Below are positions 34,301 through 49,300 of a stretch of DNA of 64,000 nt, one piece after another (position 1 is the first letter of the stretch; every line of letters starts with the position of its first letter). The DNA comes from Dendrolimus kikuchii. Lineage: Eukaryota; Arthropoda; Insecta; Lepidoptera; Lasiocampidae. Position numbers and translations under genes: made by a program. The DNA lies in assembly GCA_019925095.2 (NCBI GenBank), contig CM034388.1, positions 31,316,934-31,380,933 of the forward strand, written 5' to 3'. The notes under the pieces were generated by a model. That model did not search any database. It had not been told where the DNA came from and saw nothing but the letters and a program-made list of their open reading frames with translations.

Positions 34301-37300
34301 GAAGCGACTAAGGCAGACTCTGTCAAATATCGATTCGTACTGCACTCGTTGCATGTTTAATGACTATAATCTCTCCTAAGTTAGACAAAAATTCGTTAGC
34401 CAAAGGCAGAAGAACGTCATTTATTTGGACTTAAAAAAAACATGGATACATAATTTACAATAAGCTGAAGAAATTTATGAAAAATCGAATACAATAAAAG
34501 AAAACTTATTTGTATTGTATTCTACCCATAGTCCCTCAAGACTATAAGTAGAATACTGAGCCTAGATCACCGTCTTCTATGGGTAAGGTGCCAAGAAGGC
34601 TGGGCTACGTTTCCCCGCTGGATCGCCATACTTTGGACTTTGGCTAAGACTTATATGTCAGAGCTGAGGTTTGACTAGTCAAATCTAGGAGCGCCAGAGC
34701 TTCGATGTTTGACGGTGACACATGAACACTGGTGTTGCCAGGTACCGCGAGATGCTGACCGCCGTGGAGTCGGTGTCGACGCAGGCGCTGCGGCTGACGC
34801 TCACGCGCCAGCTGGCCGAGGTGCTCATGAGGGGCGTCACGGGACAGGTATAACAATAAATAATAAGGTATTGGTAGAAAAAGATATGTGCAGCGAGAGG
34901 CAGAGGTTAAATAATACTTCAGATGGCAGAGAGCAATTATCACTGTCGAGTGCTGATGTGAACTAATTTTATTCTGGAAACGGTGACCTTAAGTACAAAT
35001 ATTAACAAGTCGTACAGCTACTACAATATATAGCACAATGTGTGAGCGGGACGGATGATGTGCGAGCGAGATAGAGCAACTATTAGTATGTGCGCTCCCG
35101 CGTTGCGCTAGTCAGTCGTTCGTCGTCCGCTGCGATGAGTGGACGCATGCAGCTCCCATATGTATAAAAGTGGTGTTTTTTTTTTTAATTTAATTAAAAT
35201 GTACGAAAAATAAAAGCGGGTGAAGTAAATGAAAATGTTTTTTGTTGTAAATAATTAGGTATACAAAGCGCCGGAGAAGTTGGTGCCTGCGCCCGCGCAG
35301 GGCACTCTCACGCGCCGTCGCGAGGAGCACGTCTCGGGGGGGCCCTGGAAGCCCAAGAAGTACGCCGCCATCAACCAGGTCAGTGTACATCGTATAATAG
35401 GAAAGTAATAGACGATCATGAAAAATTATTATTATTGTAAATTGAATAATTTTTTTTATTTAATATGTTATGTAAAGAAAAAAATAATTTAGACATTTTT
35501 AATAGTATTTCTGTTATTTTTTTTTAGTTTGGTTCACAAACTGGCCAACTTAGCTTTCGTACTTTTAAACAAAATTAGAGCACAGAATATGGCTGCTGAC
35601 TGGCCTTCTTGATGACACAGCATGCATATATGTAGACATCGAGTACATAACAATTTGGAAAAAAAAAGAAAGAAATAGACTATGAAGTTCAAAATTAGTT
35701 CAATTTATTATTGTATTGAAAGAAAGAATTTTATTCAGGACATATTACATTGGATAATGTAGGTATAATTGTTAACAAGTCTATGAACATAATCTTGTCC
35801 TGGAAGGAACATCTGTCTCAGCATAACGCTGGTCTTTTAAAACCAGCGCTGATCTTCCGCTGAGCCCTTAAGGATTGCTGGAGTACAGCAGTTAGGTTGA
35901 CCGTCCAACTGTGATGGAAAGTAGTAGTAGAGTCGTCGCCTATAAACATTCGCAACACCGAAGTTGCTGCCAATTGCTGCCGGACTCGTAGATGGGGCTG
36001 GAGTATCACTTAAGATAAAAAAAGTTTTTCAAGATCTTTTATGTGAAGCCACTTTGCGCGAAGCTAGTTATAAAATAAAGCAATAATAACAGCCTATAAC
36101 AACCCCACTGCTGGGCACGCGTTTCCCCATTTTGCCCTTGCGGCGGCAGCATACCCTTCACATTCGCCCAAGAGCAATTGGCGGCTTTTTTTTACTTATT
36201 TATTGCTGGGGTACAGCAGACAGGCTGTCGCTGCAACTATGATGGGAAGTGGTTATCGTCGCCTACAAACGTTTGCAACAAATAAGTTCCTCTGGATCTT
36301 TTATGTGAAGCCAGTTTGCGCAAAGATAAAACAATAATAACTGCCCCACCCTCGGGCGAGCGTGCTCGAGGCGGAGGGCAGGGCTCTGAGGGGATCGTGT
36401 GCGCGGCGCAGTTCGTGCCCTGCAACGAGTACGAGGAGGTGGTGCTGCTGCTGCTGGTGGGCGAGGCGATGGCGGTGCGCGACGCCGTGCTGTCGCAGAG
36501 CGCGGAGTTCGCGGCCGCGCGCGACCACGCGCTGCACAACGCCGTGGCCGTCGCCGACCTGCTCGCGCTGGCCGCCACGCGCTGGGGGCAGCTGACGCTG
36601 CTGCTCGAGGTGAGCCCTCTTCGCGCTGTCGCCCGACCCGATCGCGGCTTCGGCCGTTTCCGTAGCGGTTCGGCCGTTTCCGTGGCGCTTCGTCTGTAGT
36701 CGATTCGCGCGTTTTGTTTACTTCGCATTGTTTCTCGATTTTTACTTTAGTACGGGTCTCAGGATGTTGTTTTTGTGTAAAAAAAATATGTTTAAAGTAC
36801 ATACATACATAGCTTCACGCCAGTTCCCTTGCGGGGTAGGCACGAACAACAGAGTGCCATTTAGGCTTATTCTTACACACCTCACTTGCTTCTTTCACAT
36901 TCATAACTCTTGTGATGCACGCTCGTCTGTTCTTAAGGCTCCTGACATCACCTTCTGCTAGCACACGATCAATTTGATCATGGAAGGTGTGTAGTGGCCT
37001 TCCACGACTTCTGCATCCATCCACTTTTGCATTGCATATCTATCTATATATATAACTCTCTTTCTTACTTCGGTATTACGAACGCGGTCCGCGAGCGTCA
37101 CTCCGCAGATTTGGCGCAGTGCTCGCATCTCGACCGCGTTTACTCTACTTTCGTGCTCTCTCTTCCATACCCAACTCTCGCATCCATACGTGAGCGTAGG
37201 TACCAGGACCGCGTTGTGTATGGCAAGCTGGGCCTTCTGGCTGAGGTTCTTAGCGCCTAGAAGTTTACCTAACGCTCCATTCACACTATTCCCCAAATTC

Positions 37301-40300
37301 ACTCTTCTTTCTGTATCAGCGGTGTACCTTCCATCCCTGCTAAAAGCACATCCAAGATATACAAACTCACTCACTTGCTCCAGCATAACATCATCGACCA
37401 TTATCCTTGCATTCGTTCTGGTTTCTTCTCTTTCAAACGCCATAAACTTTGTTTTCTTCGCATTCAAATGTAAGCCTCTCGCCTGACAGTCATCTTTCAT
37501 CATATATGTTTAAAGTGAGCGGTGAAATTATATTTTTTAATAAAATTAACATCGTTATTGATATATGTGGTAAAATGAGGGATACGTGCGATGGCACGCG
37601 TTTATAGAGCGCGGTGTGAAGTTCGCTGCGCGTGAGATGGTCTGCGGCCATTTTGTTTCGCTTTTGTTCTTTGTTCTCACGTATTTCATTGCGCTCGCCA
37701 TAATCCATAGTAATATTTTAAATAACGTTTAAAAATTATAAAATCAGCACAAACAGACAACCACAATACTGTTATTGTTTTTTAAAATGAAAGAGCTAAA
37801 ATACAATTTAATCATGTCAAAAAGAAAGACTCGTGTGTGGATTGCAATTATTTATTTCGGTTTATGGCTTGGCAGCTAGGCCTTTAAACCAGATCTTAAT
37901 TTACAACATAGTTTCTTCATTTTCTCAAGCCTATGTGTAGCACAGCTGAACTGTTGGTTATCAGCTGGTGCCATTCAACGGAGTTCTTGTGACAACTCAA
38001 AAAGCCACATTTGACTATACAGTTCACCTTTCTCACAAAACACATAATGACTACTCAAAAACTATCAATATCCTACAACTATTGTTCATTTTAGAGTGAT
38101 TTTACACATTTTTAGAAAATAAAACTGCACAGCACAACGTCTCCTTTCAGTTCCCGCCAAAAACTCCTATGGATTACAATGTTTTAGTAAAGTATAGATT
38201 GTAAACTCGAAAGTAAGAAGCCGGATAGTCGGGGCTCTTTGCCGAATAGTCGCCGACTAGTCGGCATATCTCTAATAAAAACTAAATTAGATTTTTTTTA
38301 TATATGTTATAGTCAAACATCGAAGCTCTAGTGCTCCTAGGTTTGATTAGTCAAACCTCAGGGCTGACATAAAGTCCTAATCAAAGTCCAAATAAATGAC
38401 GTTTTTTGGCCTTTTGTCTAACGATTTTTTTTTGTCTACCCTAGGAGAGACTAATTTAGACAGTCATTAAACATGTAACAAGTGCAGTACGAATCGACGT
38501 TTAACCGAGTCTGCCTTAGGCGCTCTTAGGATCGACGATCTTCATATACCCGTAGTCCTGCCATAAGGTGACGGACGGAACACCCAGGGGTTTTAGTGGG
38601 TATCTCTAACTGGGGAGTGGCAATAGCGTGGAATTGGTGCCATGCTATTGCCACTCCCGACCTGGCGAATCCCACACTAGGTCGCGAATTATCCCCCCAA
38701 GGTTTAACCCTTGTCGCGGCTTAGTCCTCAAATGGATTTCCCCTGGTAAAAAGAAGCAAAGCCCGAAACAGATTATTGTACGTTCGACGTTTGACTAAAA
38801 TGACCAAATTGACTAAATTGACCAAAATTACCAAAATGACAAGTCACAAAAAACTCTATCCTACTTTCAGGGATAACCTTTACGTAAATCTATCCAAAAA
38901 TCAAACCATTATCCGGGATAAAAAAGTATCCCTTGCCCACCCTCGATATTAAAATTACATATATACCAAATTTCAGCCTAATCAGTGCAGTTGGGTTTTC
39001 GTAAAAGCATAACAAACAAAGACGAATATATTAATATCCCGAAAACTGTCCCATTTTTCGGGATAAAAAGTATCCTATGTTCATCCTCGGCATCGAATAA
39101 ATATATACTGAGTTTCAGCCAAATCAGTCCCGTAGTTTCTACAGACAGAGTTACTTTCGCATTAATAGGGATTCTGTTGTGCTGTTACTAAAGCGCCGAC
39201 TACGCTCTTAACCCTTAGGACTATTATCGATATACCAAAATGCCGCAAGACAAGGACTAGCGCTAGCACTAGCGCATCATAAACCGACCCATTTCATATT
39301 ACTGGTATATAAATAGAGTGAGTCGTTTTTGCAATTAACGATCACGTGTGGTAACGCGATCTGCACTCTCATACATACATATGACTTCACGCCAGGTCCC
39401 ATGCGGTGTAGGCACGAACAACTGAGTGCCATTTAGGCTTATTCTTACACACCTCACTTGCCTCTTTGACATTCATAAGTCTTGTAATGCAAGCTCGTAT
39501 GTTCTTAGAGATCCTGACCTCACCTTCTGCTAGTGCACTATCAATTTGATCATGGAAGGTGTGTCGTGGCCTTCCACGACCTCTGCGATCCGGCCACTTT
39601 TGCATTGTATATCGGTTCAGTATTGTGCACACAGCCGAACAGCACATCGGCACTGCAAACTCCAGTCTTAATGCTGAAAGATGACTGTTTGACGAGAAGC
39701 TTACATTTGAATGCGAAGAACATATAGGTCATGTTCTTGGCACGGCCAGTAATCAGAACGAATGCAAGTACTAGTGGTCGATGAATGTTATTCTGGAGCA
39801 AATGAATGAGTTTGCATGGCTTGGTTGTGCTCGTAGCAGGGACGGAAGGTACACCGCTAATATCGTCAGAAGAATGAATTTGGCTCCTAGTCTAAATGGT
39901 GCATTAGGTAAACTTCTAGTCGCTAAGCACCACAGAAAGAAGGCCCAGACAGCAAAATTGATGGAGGTGATGGTACCTACGCTCACGTATGGATACGAGA
40001 GCAAGGATCGAACAGAGAGCATGAATGTAGAGTAAACCCCCTTAAGACAATTATCGATATACCAAAAAGCCGCAAGACTAACACTATCGGACCTATCTCG
40101 TAATACCGAAGTAAGAAAGAGAGTTGGTCTGAAAGAGAGTGTCGGGGTGAAGGTAAGGAAAGGAATGCTCCGGTGGTTCGGGCATGTGGAAAGAATGCAT
40201 GATGAAAGAATGACTAAACAGATATACAATACACTCTCATCGCGGACATATATGTGCTATTGTTTGACCGCAACCGCTGTACCGCGCCTTAGGTATGTGC

Positions 40301-43300
40301 GCGGCGAGACGGGGGAGAGTACCGGCCGTTGCGTTTGTGTCAGTCGGCCGCCAACGCTTACGGCGGTAGGTAGTGTTGCTGCCACCGGACTGTGTGTATC
40401 GGATGTACATGAAATAAATATCCCAAGACGGGTCGTGCGTTATCTCGTGATGTGAATAGATCTTACTTCCTAGAATCTAGCACACAAAATGTTATTTACC
40501 TAAACACGTGATCCTCTTTACTAGAAACCTGATCAGTCTCTAATTATTTCGTCACTGATTTTCACGTTTTGCACCGATTGAATTAGAAATAAAAGAAATA
40601 AAGAAAGAGGAAGAACTACTGTTATTTGTCTCTCGTCGTGCACAGGTTTCGCATATACTATGAAAGAAATCAGGTAATTAAATGAACTATTTAGGTATAC
40701 TTATTTAATTAATTCCCTATCCAATTTAATACGTGCGACTGGAGTGTAAAGCCAAAAATTTTCAAATAAGTAATTTTAATAATTTTAGACTTTACCGGTC
40801 GTAAGATCCGTCCGGCAAATCGATATTGTGTGAACCCGCGGCGAGGCGGGGGACAGGTAAGAAATACCTGTCCCCCCGCCTCGCCGCGGGTTCCTAGGGC
40901 GCGGTACAGCGGTTGCGGTCAAGCTATAATACTGAGCTGAAGAGTTAAGGGGAAGAAATTCCGCTACGCGTGTCCGTCACGATATTATAGTCGGTGAGAT
41001 GTAAAGTGATCATTGTAATCGTGCAGTCGTTGGAGCGCGCGATGAAGTTCTCGTTCGGGTGCGCGCACGTGTGGCGGCAGCGCGCGCTGGCCACGGCGGC
41101 CGCCGCGCCGCAGAGCGCGCGCACGCATCATGCGCCCGCGCACAAGGGCCCAGGTACGCGCCACACTCCGCGACAGGTCGACATGGCAACTTTCCACTGA
41201 TGTCACATCACTCTGAATTGTCGATATCGATGATCTTTAGCGATACGCAACTAGATGAAAGTAAAATTATTACCGCCGTGCAGTAAAGCAGAAAGAACAC
41301 AATTTATAAATAAATAAACAAAACAATCCACAGCCAGGTGGTAGAGTATTGGCCCATCTGGAGTGTGCCGCCATAATAACTGTGTTCCGACATCAGTAAA
41401 AGTAAGAAAGAAAAAAATATTTATTTAGGACGAGATACCAAAAGTCTTACTTAGGTGTCCTAAAAAGGCTCTTGCTCAGTATAATGCTAGTTTCACAACC
41501 AGCGCTGATCTTCCGCAAGTACCTCTTAAGTGATGCCACGGCTTAGCTCCACAAAGCAAATTATAAACAATAAACGTTAATTATAAAATTATCTAAAAGT
41601 AACTAAGTTCCCAGTCCCTTTGGTGTTACAAATGTCCATAGGTGATGGTAAGCACTTTCTATTAAACGGGCCGTTTGCCTGTCCGTTGCACTCATGCAAA
41701 AAATACAGAAAAAAAATCCAATACAGCCTCAGACAGCATGTATCTGATTGACAGATATTTGTTCATTCAATATTACAATCTTGTAAGACTTGGATTACTA
41801 TTTTTTATTTTAATAGGTGACCAAGAGGCAACAGAAATAATTGGAAATAAACAGCTATTGTACAAATTGCAACGCGAGTGGAATCGATATCGATAAATGT
41901 GGTCGACGCGGACTTGCGCAACACTAAAGTGAGCGCTGGGCGGAGCCGGAGTCCTCCTCTCCACGACCCACCTGATACCCCCATTGCCATGTCGACCTTT
42001 CGCGAATTAACATATTCAGTAATTAGATGTATTAGTAGATAGATAACACTTTATTATATACACCAATACAAAAATGAAATAAAGACTAAAATTATATCTA
42101 GTTATGCACAAAAGGCGGTCGTATCGCTAAAAAGCGATCTCTTCCAGACAACCCCAGGAATTAATTGAGATGATAATGGCGACTGTGGTGTACGTAACAT
42201 ATAGTACGAGCTACTTACTTTTTAATAATAGATACATAAATGATATATATATATGCAGAAATTTTATATATTACATAGATATATACTTAATTAGTATTCA
42301 GTAGTAGACGAAATTTAGCGAGGTTGTGAAATAATTTTAGTTAATTATGTATCCATTGGTACTTTATTTAGCCACCATGTGTTACCCCCTCCATAAATCT
42401 GTTTATTTCCACGAGTATTGCTTTTCTTATATATGTAAGTGTGTGTTTGTTTGGGATTGAAAACTAGCTGTATCCTATGGCTACGCTTTGCAGGTCAATA
42501 CCAGTCGAAGTCGATTTATTGAACAAAACCTATTTATTTAATTAACTGTTGTTGCTAAAAACAGTTTAATGGAGATTAAAATTAGAACAATGCCGAAAAA
42601 CTGCATGTGCTTAGGCTATAACCAGTTCAAGTATATTTTTCTGCTATAGTATTAAGTATGATCTCATAATAATATCTAAATTATAACCACGGAGTTGTGA
42701 AGGATTATGACCTCGGGCCCTAAAGTTATTTATGACATCTTTATCTCTCTTATATTTATGTCATTCTATACTACCATTTTACTATGATTATTTTTATTTA
42801 TTTATATATATATCTTATTACTATGTCTATTATAATTGCCATTTCAGAACTTAATATATGGAGCAACACTAAAGTGAGCACTGGGCAGAGCGTCCCCTCG
42901 CCACGACCCACCTGATACCCCCATTGCCATGTCGACCTTTCGCGGACTAACATATTCACGAATTAGTTGTATTAGTATAGTATTTAGTAGTCGACGGAAT
43001 TTAGCGCTCTTGTGAAACGTGAAATAATTTATAGTTAATAATGTATCTATTGGTCCTTTATTCATATATATACTTTCTAATTATATTGCAAAACCCACAT
43101 GTTACATAATTTTGGTCTAATCCATCCTAAGGTTGTCGGGAAGAAATTGCTTTTAGTGATAAGACCGCCTGTTGTCTTCTGTACTTAAAGTTCTTGAACT
43201 ATGTCTTAATGTTATGCAATAAAGTATGTTCTAACGTGCCCTGTCCGCCAGGCAGCAGCGTGTGGAACGCGGGCGTGCGCGCGCACGCCGTTATGCGGCG

Positions 43301-46300
43301 CGCGGCGCCCCTCTCCCCGCGCGACGCCCCCCTGCGCCTGGTGGGCGCCAACACCTGCTACAACATGGGATGGGTGAGATCACAACTACCGTACATTTAC
43401 AATTTTTTAAACAAAAACAACCGTTTTCGGAAGTCGGTGCATTTTATATGTTGTAGTAAATATTAAATTTTTGATATAAAGTCCGTTTTGTTTTTGGTAA
43501 AAAAATATTTTGTACCTTTTAGTTCCTTGAATAGCTTTAGAAATAAAATTTTAAGCGCCTGTTGTAATTGTACTACTGATACGCGTATACAAGTTTCCCT
43601 TTCGTAGAATATATGCGCTAGGCTCTCTTCAACAACAATTTGCTCTCGTATTCCTTGAAATACACTCATCAGATCCTGCCAATGGGACCACGTCAGGAGT
43701 TTATTTTTTACCAATTTACGGGAAAATCGCGTAACAAACATACAGTCGAATTAAACCTCATTTTGGAAGTCGGTTAAAAACTAGTCACACATACACATAA
43801 TATAGGTAAAATGTATGTAAAGTTTAACAGTATGTATTGTGCTGTTTCTGGTGAGCATCTTTCACATGGTCCTTCGAACCGGATTTTTATATATTTTATA
43901 ATGTCGAATAGGTTAATAGATAATGTTGTCAGGACATTGATAGTGGCTTTGCAAAAAAAATTACGAATCTTTATGATATATTCTGATTCTTTGATCCTTT
44001 TTTTAAATATATTTCTGTGTAGATAGAAGAGGGCATAGAGATGGCGGAGGAAGCGTTGTCGATAGAAGAGGACAAGAATGGACCAATGCTGGGCAGGTGC
44101 TGCCTGTACTGCGGCATTGGGTATCAAATGAAAGCGCAGGTACTGATCATTATATCATTTTTGGGCTTCGTAGCCATTTTGACATACATAGAATCTCTTG
44201 GATAATTTTTGATTTACTGGATAATAAAAATTACCGTTTGCCAACACAGTGCATTTGTATTTTTAATATAGAATGACATAAAAGGCACATGACAACACAT
44301 ATTTGACAATTGTGTGGTGACACAGGTCGCTCTGTCAGCGGTTTTAGCGCTCGGGAAACTACGACGTGCGATCGGCAGTCTTACCCGAATATTGCGACAG
44401 ACCGGTCTTGTCTTGCGGAACATATCAGTCCACACCTTGTGACTTAGCATGTTTAAAATTTTATATATATGTACATTTTGTGTGTGAACAATATTGATGA
44501 TTGATATTGGTGATTTCTCTCACACCTCAAGAACACCTTCTGATAAGCAACCTTCTGATTACTTAACCACAACATAATACCATAGTGGTAAACCTATAGG
44601 AAACACTTCCCACCCCAGAATTGTAACGTCTTAATGGGGTTTTTTTCGATTTATGATTTTGGACAGTGGTTTATAATGAATAAAATGTTAGATCAAAGTC
44701 TATTGGGGTTTTTTTTACATTAAAACACAGGAGAAGAATGAAAAGACTTGTATCGCTCTCAGGATGTAGGGTCGTTTTGAGATATTTTTTTTTCTGAACG
44801 ATAGTTTTCTTCTGCCATGGTACATGTATGCTTTATTTTATTGTCTAACTCTCAGAAAACAAATTCTCGAGTGGACAAAGACGCGGCGAATGATACCGCT
44901 CTGAAACTGTTATTACGCGCTGTCAAGTTGGACGACAACGATCACTTGGCTTTCTACCACCTTGCTCTTCAGTACATGCACTCGGGGATGCTCAACGAGG
45001 CCATGGTGAGCATACATGTATCACGATTTTTAACATGTATCACGATTTTTTTTTATGACATGATAATTATGACTTAAGGATGATATAGATAAATAGACAA
45101 ATTGTAGTTTTTGTTTTGTGTTGTATTGTATTATTTAATTGCTTTTTTATTTTATATCTAATTTTCCAATATTGCATCAAATTTATTATAATTTTCTTAT
45201 AGTTGTATGAGCCAAATGCGTAACAAGAATTATTTTTTTAGTGGAAACTTAGTTGATATGTGTATTAAGTTATATTGTAAGAATTATAATTATTGTATGT
45301 TTCCCAAATAAATAATATAAATAAATAAATAAATACCACAGGACTACTTCTACTATCACATTCAATTTGTTTCTGATACTCTCTTACAATATGAGAGAAA
45401 GTTTAAGATTCAATATTTGATTGATTTTGAATAATGAAATATCAAAAAGCCGGAAATAATAAATTGTTTATAAATACATGATATGATAATTGTGCTTAAT
45501 TAATGTTTGTTATTTAGTATTAAAAAGAAGGAATGAGATAATCATCCTCAACATACGGTTATCGATCCCGCTCACATTGTTGCTTGTATAGTGTAATAAT
45601 TGTGTATTGAAAATGATTTCCGGTGACTCTTTTTTAATTGTAAAATTAAAAACGAACAGTAATTCATTGTCAAGCACACAAATTAGTAACAATGATATTA
45701 GATTAATTTAAGAATTAAAATTGCAAAATTGACCAAAAAAAAACATCGTTTTATATATTGTATCAATTAGACACTGCACTGAACAGTGACTGTAAATATT
45801 ACTAAAAATAAAAAGATGGTAATTAATAGTTTTACGTTAATTTTGTTGCATACCAAAAATATTATCGATGTCGACTACCTGGAGTGTGATGTGTCACATC
45901 ACTATAAAATTGCCATGTTAACCTGTCACGAACTATAAGTGTAGGGACACACATACCCATACGGTTATGTAAGTACAACACTTACATAACTGTATCGAGT
46001 TATGTGCATCTTTCCCATTTCCCGTCTATTATAATTGTTTCGAGTCAGTCTGCGTCGGCACTCCGCACGAAATAAGGAATAAAGTATTACAATAGTGCAC
46101 CGTTTTTGCCTTATCTCCACCACGATTGGGAACCCACTTTAGGGCAGATAAAAATGTCCCACATAAGCATAGTTCAGTCAATCAAGTGCAATATTGGGCG
46201 GTCGTGCGCAGGACGCGACGCGCTCGTGCCTGTCGGCGCGCGCCGAGTGCGGCGGCGGGCTGCGGCTGTGCGCGACGCTGTGGTCGTGCGCGTGCGCCGG

Positions 46301-49300
46301 CGCGCGGCAGCCGCGGGCTTTGGCCGCCGCGCGACTCGCGCACGACCACTACCCGCACGCCGAGTGGCCGCTCGCCGCGATGGCCGCGCTGCAGATCACG
46401 TGGGAGACGGGCGAGGCAAGTCTATTTATTCTAATTAAGAGATAGGGTAGATGATTGACATGAGTCTGGAGTCATTATCTCGATTGCATCATGTGTAATA
46501 CCACGCTCTCATAGAATATCAGCCTGAAATCGTTATCCATCAGTTAATCATCTTTCATGTGGTGAATGAATATTCTGATGGTTCGTTCTCCTCTTGCCAT
46601 TCCATACTTCTATCGCAATATACGTGTCTCGTCTTGTCCCTTATCTTACCGCATATCCCATTCCCTCTATTCCATTTTAGAGGCTGCGTTGGCGTCACCC
46701 GTGCTGAGCGATGCAAACGTCCATAACGTACGGTTTCTTGGCTAACCGTTTCAGGAAATAACAAAAATAAGTTTATCGTTTACACAATAAATATAATTAT
46801 TTCTATCATATAGTACTTTCTCTCAAAGGGTCAGCTAAATTTTTTTTATTTTTTATTGCATGAGTTCAGCAGACAGGCAGACGGCCCACTTGATGAAAAG
46901 CGGTTACTATCGCCTATAGACATTTGCAACACCAAAGGTGCTACAAATGCGCTGCTGCTCTCTTAAGGGAGACTGGAACCTGGTCACTAATGCCGGAACA
47001 CAACTCAAGGTTGTTATGGCGACATACTCTAGGCCAGGGGTGGTAGCCGTCCAATCGGGCAAATGCTCTACCACCTGGCTGTGGGTTGTTTTGTCGCCTC
47101 TTACGACAGACCGCCCGGCCGCAGGAAATTGTATTCTTTCTCCGTTCCTGCACGGATAAAACTATTAAAACTTAAGTGTGAAGATTATTTAATTTTCCTT
47201 CTTGAATTCAAATAAATCTGTTCTTTAAAATGTCTTAACCGCCGTTTTCTGCAATTTGCTTCTCGTAAGAAGTGTCTCAGAGGTGTTCGACTGTTGCGGT
47301 TGCAGGCGGCGCTGGCGACGGGCAAGGCGCTGCTTACGCTGGTGAACAGCGCGGAGGCCACTGCCTATTTTCAATAGATCTGTGAAGCATTATTATAGAT
47401 CAAATTAAGGATGCAGCAGTTATTGTCATATTTTTCTAGTTTTATATTTATTTATATAAGTGTATTTTATAATATTTTATTTACATATATATCATATAGC
47501 ATCATTTTTATTAATGTATGTATATTATATCATGTATGTATATATTTATAAGATACTGATCGGTAGTGAGAATAATGCAACATACCTCTGTTCTTATCAA
47601 TTTATGTGTCCATCCAAAGTTTGTCTGGAAGATGTCGCTAATAGCGATAAGACCGCCTATTGTATTGTAAAATTTTATTTCTGTTAACTGTATCTTTAAA
47701 ACACCCTCGTCAACGAACGCGAGAAGCCACGGCATTATCTCTGTTTCATTGTCAATTCCATTCTAGTTCTATAAATAAAGTAAACTCCCATAAATAGATC
47801 GTATACGTCGATTTAGTTCGCGACAGGTCGACATGGCAATTTTCTAGTGATGTGACACCATACACCAAGTAGTCGATATCGATAATTTATTTGGTACACA
47901 TTAAAATGGCAGTAAAATTGTTACCGTCTGTTTATTTCAGGAATATTTTCAAAGAAGATCCTATTCAGTGTCTGATATTTATTAAAAATGTTTTTCTGTT
48001 TAATGTCACAATTTTCTAATAATTTTCTGGTTAGTTCTTTTGCTTGAGAATGGATTATTGTTTTTTTACTTTGACACTTGACGAAGATGTAACTGAAGTC
48101 ATTTTCGGTATATAACTATTATGCAAGCAACAGTGTGGGCAAGATCGAAATTTATAAATTCAGGCGATATGGACTTTGCAACACTTGCCGATTATTCTCT
48201 GCCAAATATAACACGTTGCGAAGTGGTAGTAACTCGTCTCCACTTGTGTCACTTCAGCCTGTTGGCTTAGCTCGTTCAGCCTTTTACGGTTCAATCCGAT
48301 AGTCATCCTACAGGAGGTGCCTCTTCGAACGCCTCCGCTCCTCTCCGGAGTCGGGAATCCCACCAAGCCCGGTATCGCTGAAACAGCCTTCTGGGGCTAT
48401 TCAGCTGGATCCTGCACATAAATATGTGCTACACTAAGATGGCACGCGTGTTTAAGGCATACGCCTTAAACAGGTCGACATGGCAAACAGGACTCGAGGT
48501 GGACGGAGGTATCTCCGTCACATGTCGACCTGTTGCGAATTGAGCCTAATCGCGTAATAAAATTTTCTAGAAGTTTTAATTGAGTAATCCGCATTTTACG
48601 GGGCATATCGCACTAGTATATCTATAATATTGTAAAATTCTGAACATACCGTGTTGGTGCCAGGTGATAGGGTATTTGCCCGACTGGATGGCTACCACCC
48701 CTGGTTTAGAGTATGACGCCATAACAACCTTGAGTTATGTTCCAGCATTATTGACCAGGTTCCAGTCTCCCTTTAGAGAGCAGCAGCGCATTTGTAGCAC
48801 CTTTAGTGTTGCAAATGTCCGTAGGCGATGGTAACCGCTTTCCATCAAGTGGGCCGTCTGCCTCTCTGCTGAACTCCTGCAATAAAAAAAAGGACATTAA
48901 AGCTTTAAAAAAAAACAACTGGAAGAGACTATAAATGATGGAGAACCTCCTAAACCATCCATAATCATTAACACCCAACTGATTTTTTTTTAATAACAAT
49001 TCCCTACAAACACACACATCAATATATTGTTACAACAATTACACAATAAATTATAACACCACACAAAGTCACAAACACACTACTAACAATAAAACTTCAA
49101 CACATACTCACACCAACGCGCACTACCACCGCATTGCATTACACGCACACTTCACAAACAAACCAAGACACACAAAGAGCCTAAAAATTAATAACCCAGG
49201 CACAGAAAAGAAAAAAAACAACACATATGGCAGTAGTTACGATATTATATATAAGTATAGATATAAGACCAACACTGCATATGCACTTCCTCACAACACC

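Noticed and set aside
36237..36802. Long minus-strand frames opposite TTC7 exon 6 (and similar at 33291, 40985, 49809)
   Set aside because: They are antisense shadows of GC-rich exons. The + strand has conserved TTC7 sequence with matching splice sites.
47929..47990. Candidate missing TTC7 exon after tgtttatttcag
   Set aside because: The frame stops after about 14 codons, does not resemble the family, and the sequence belongs to the family K element.
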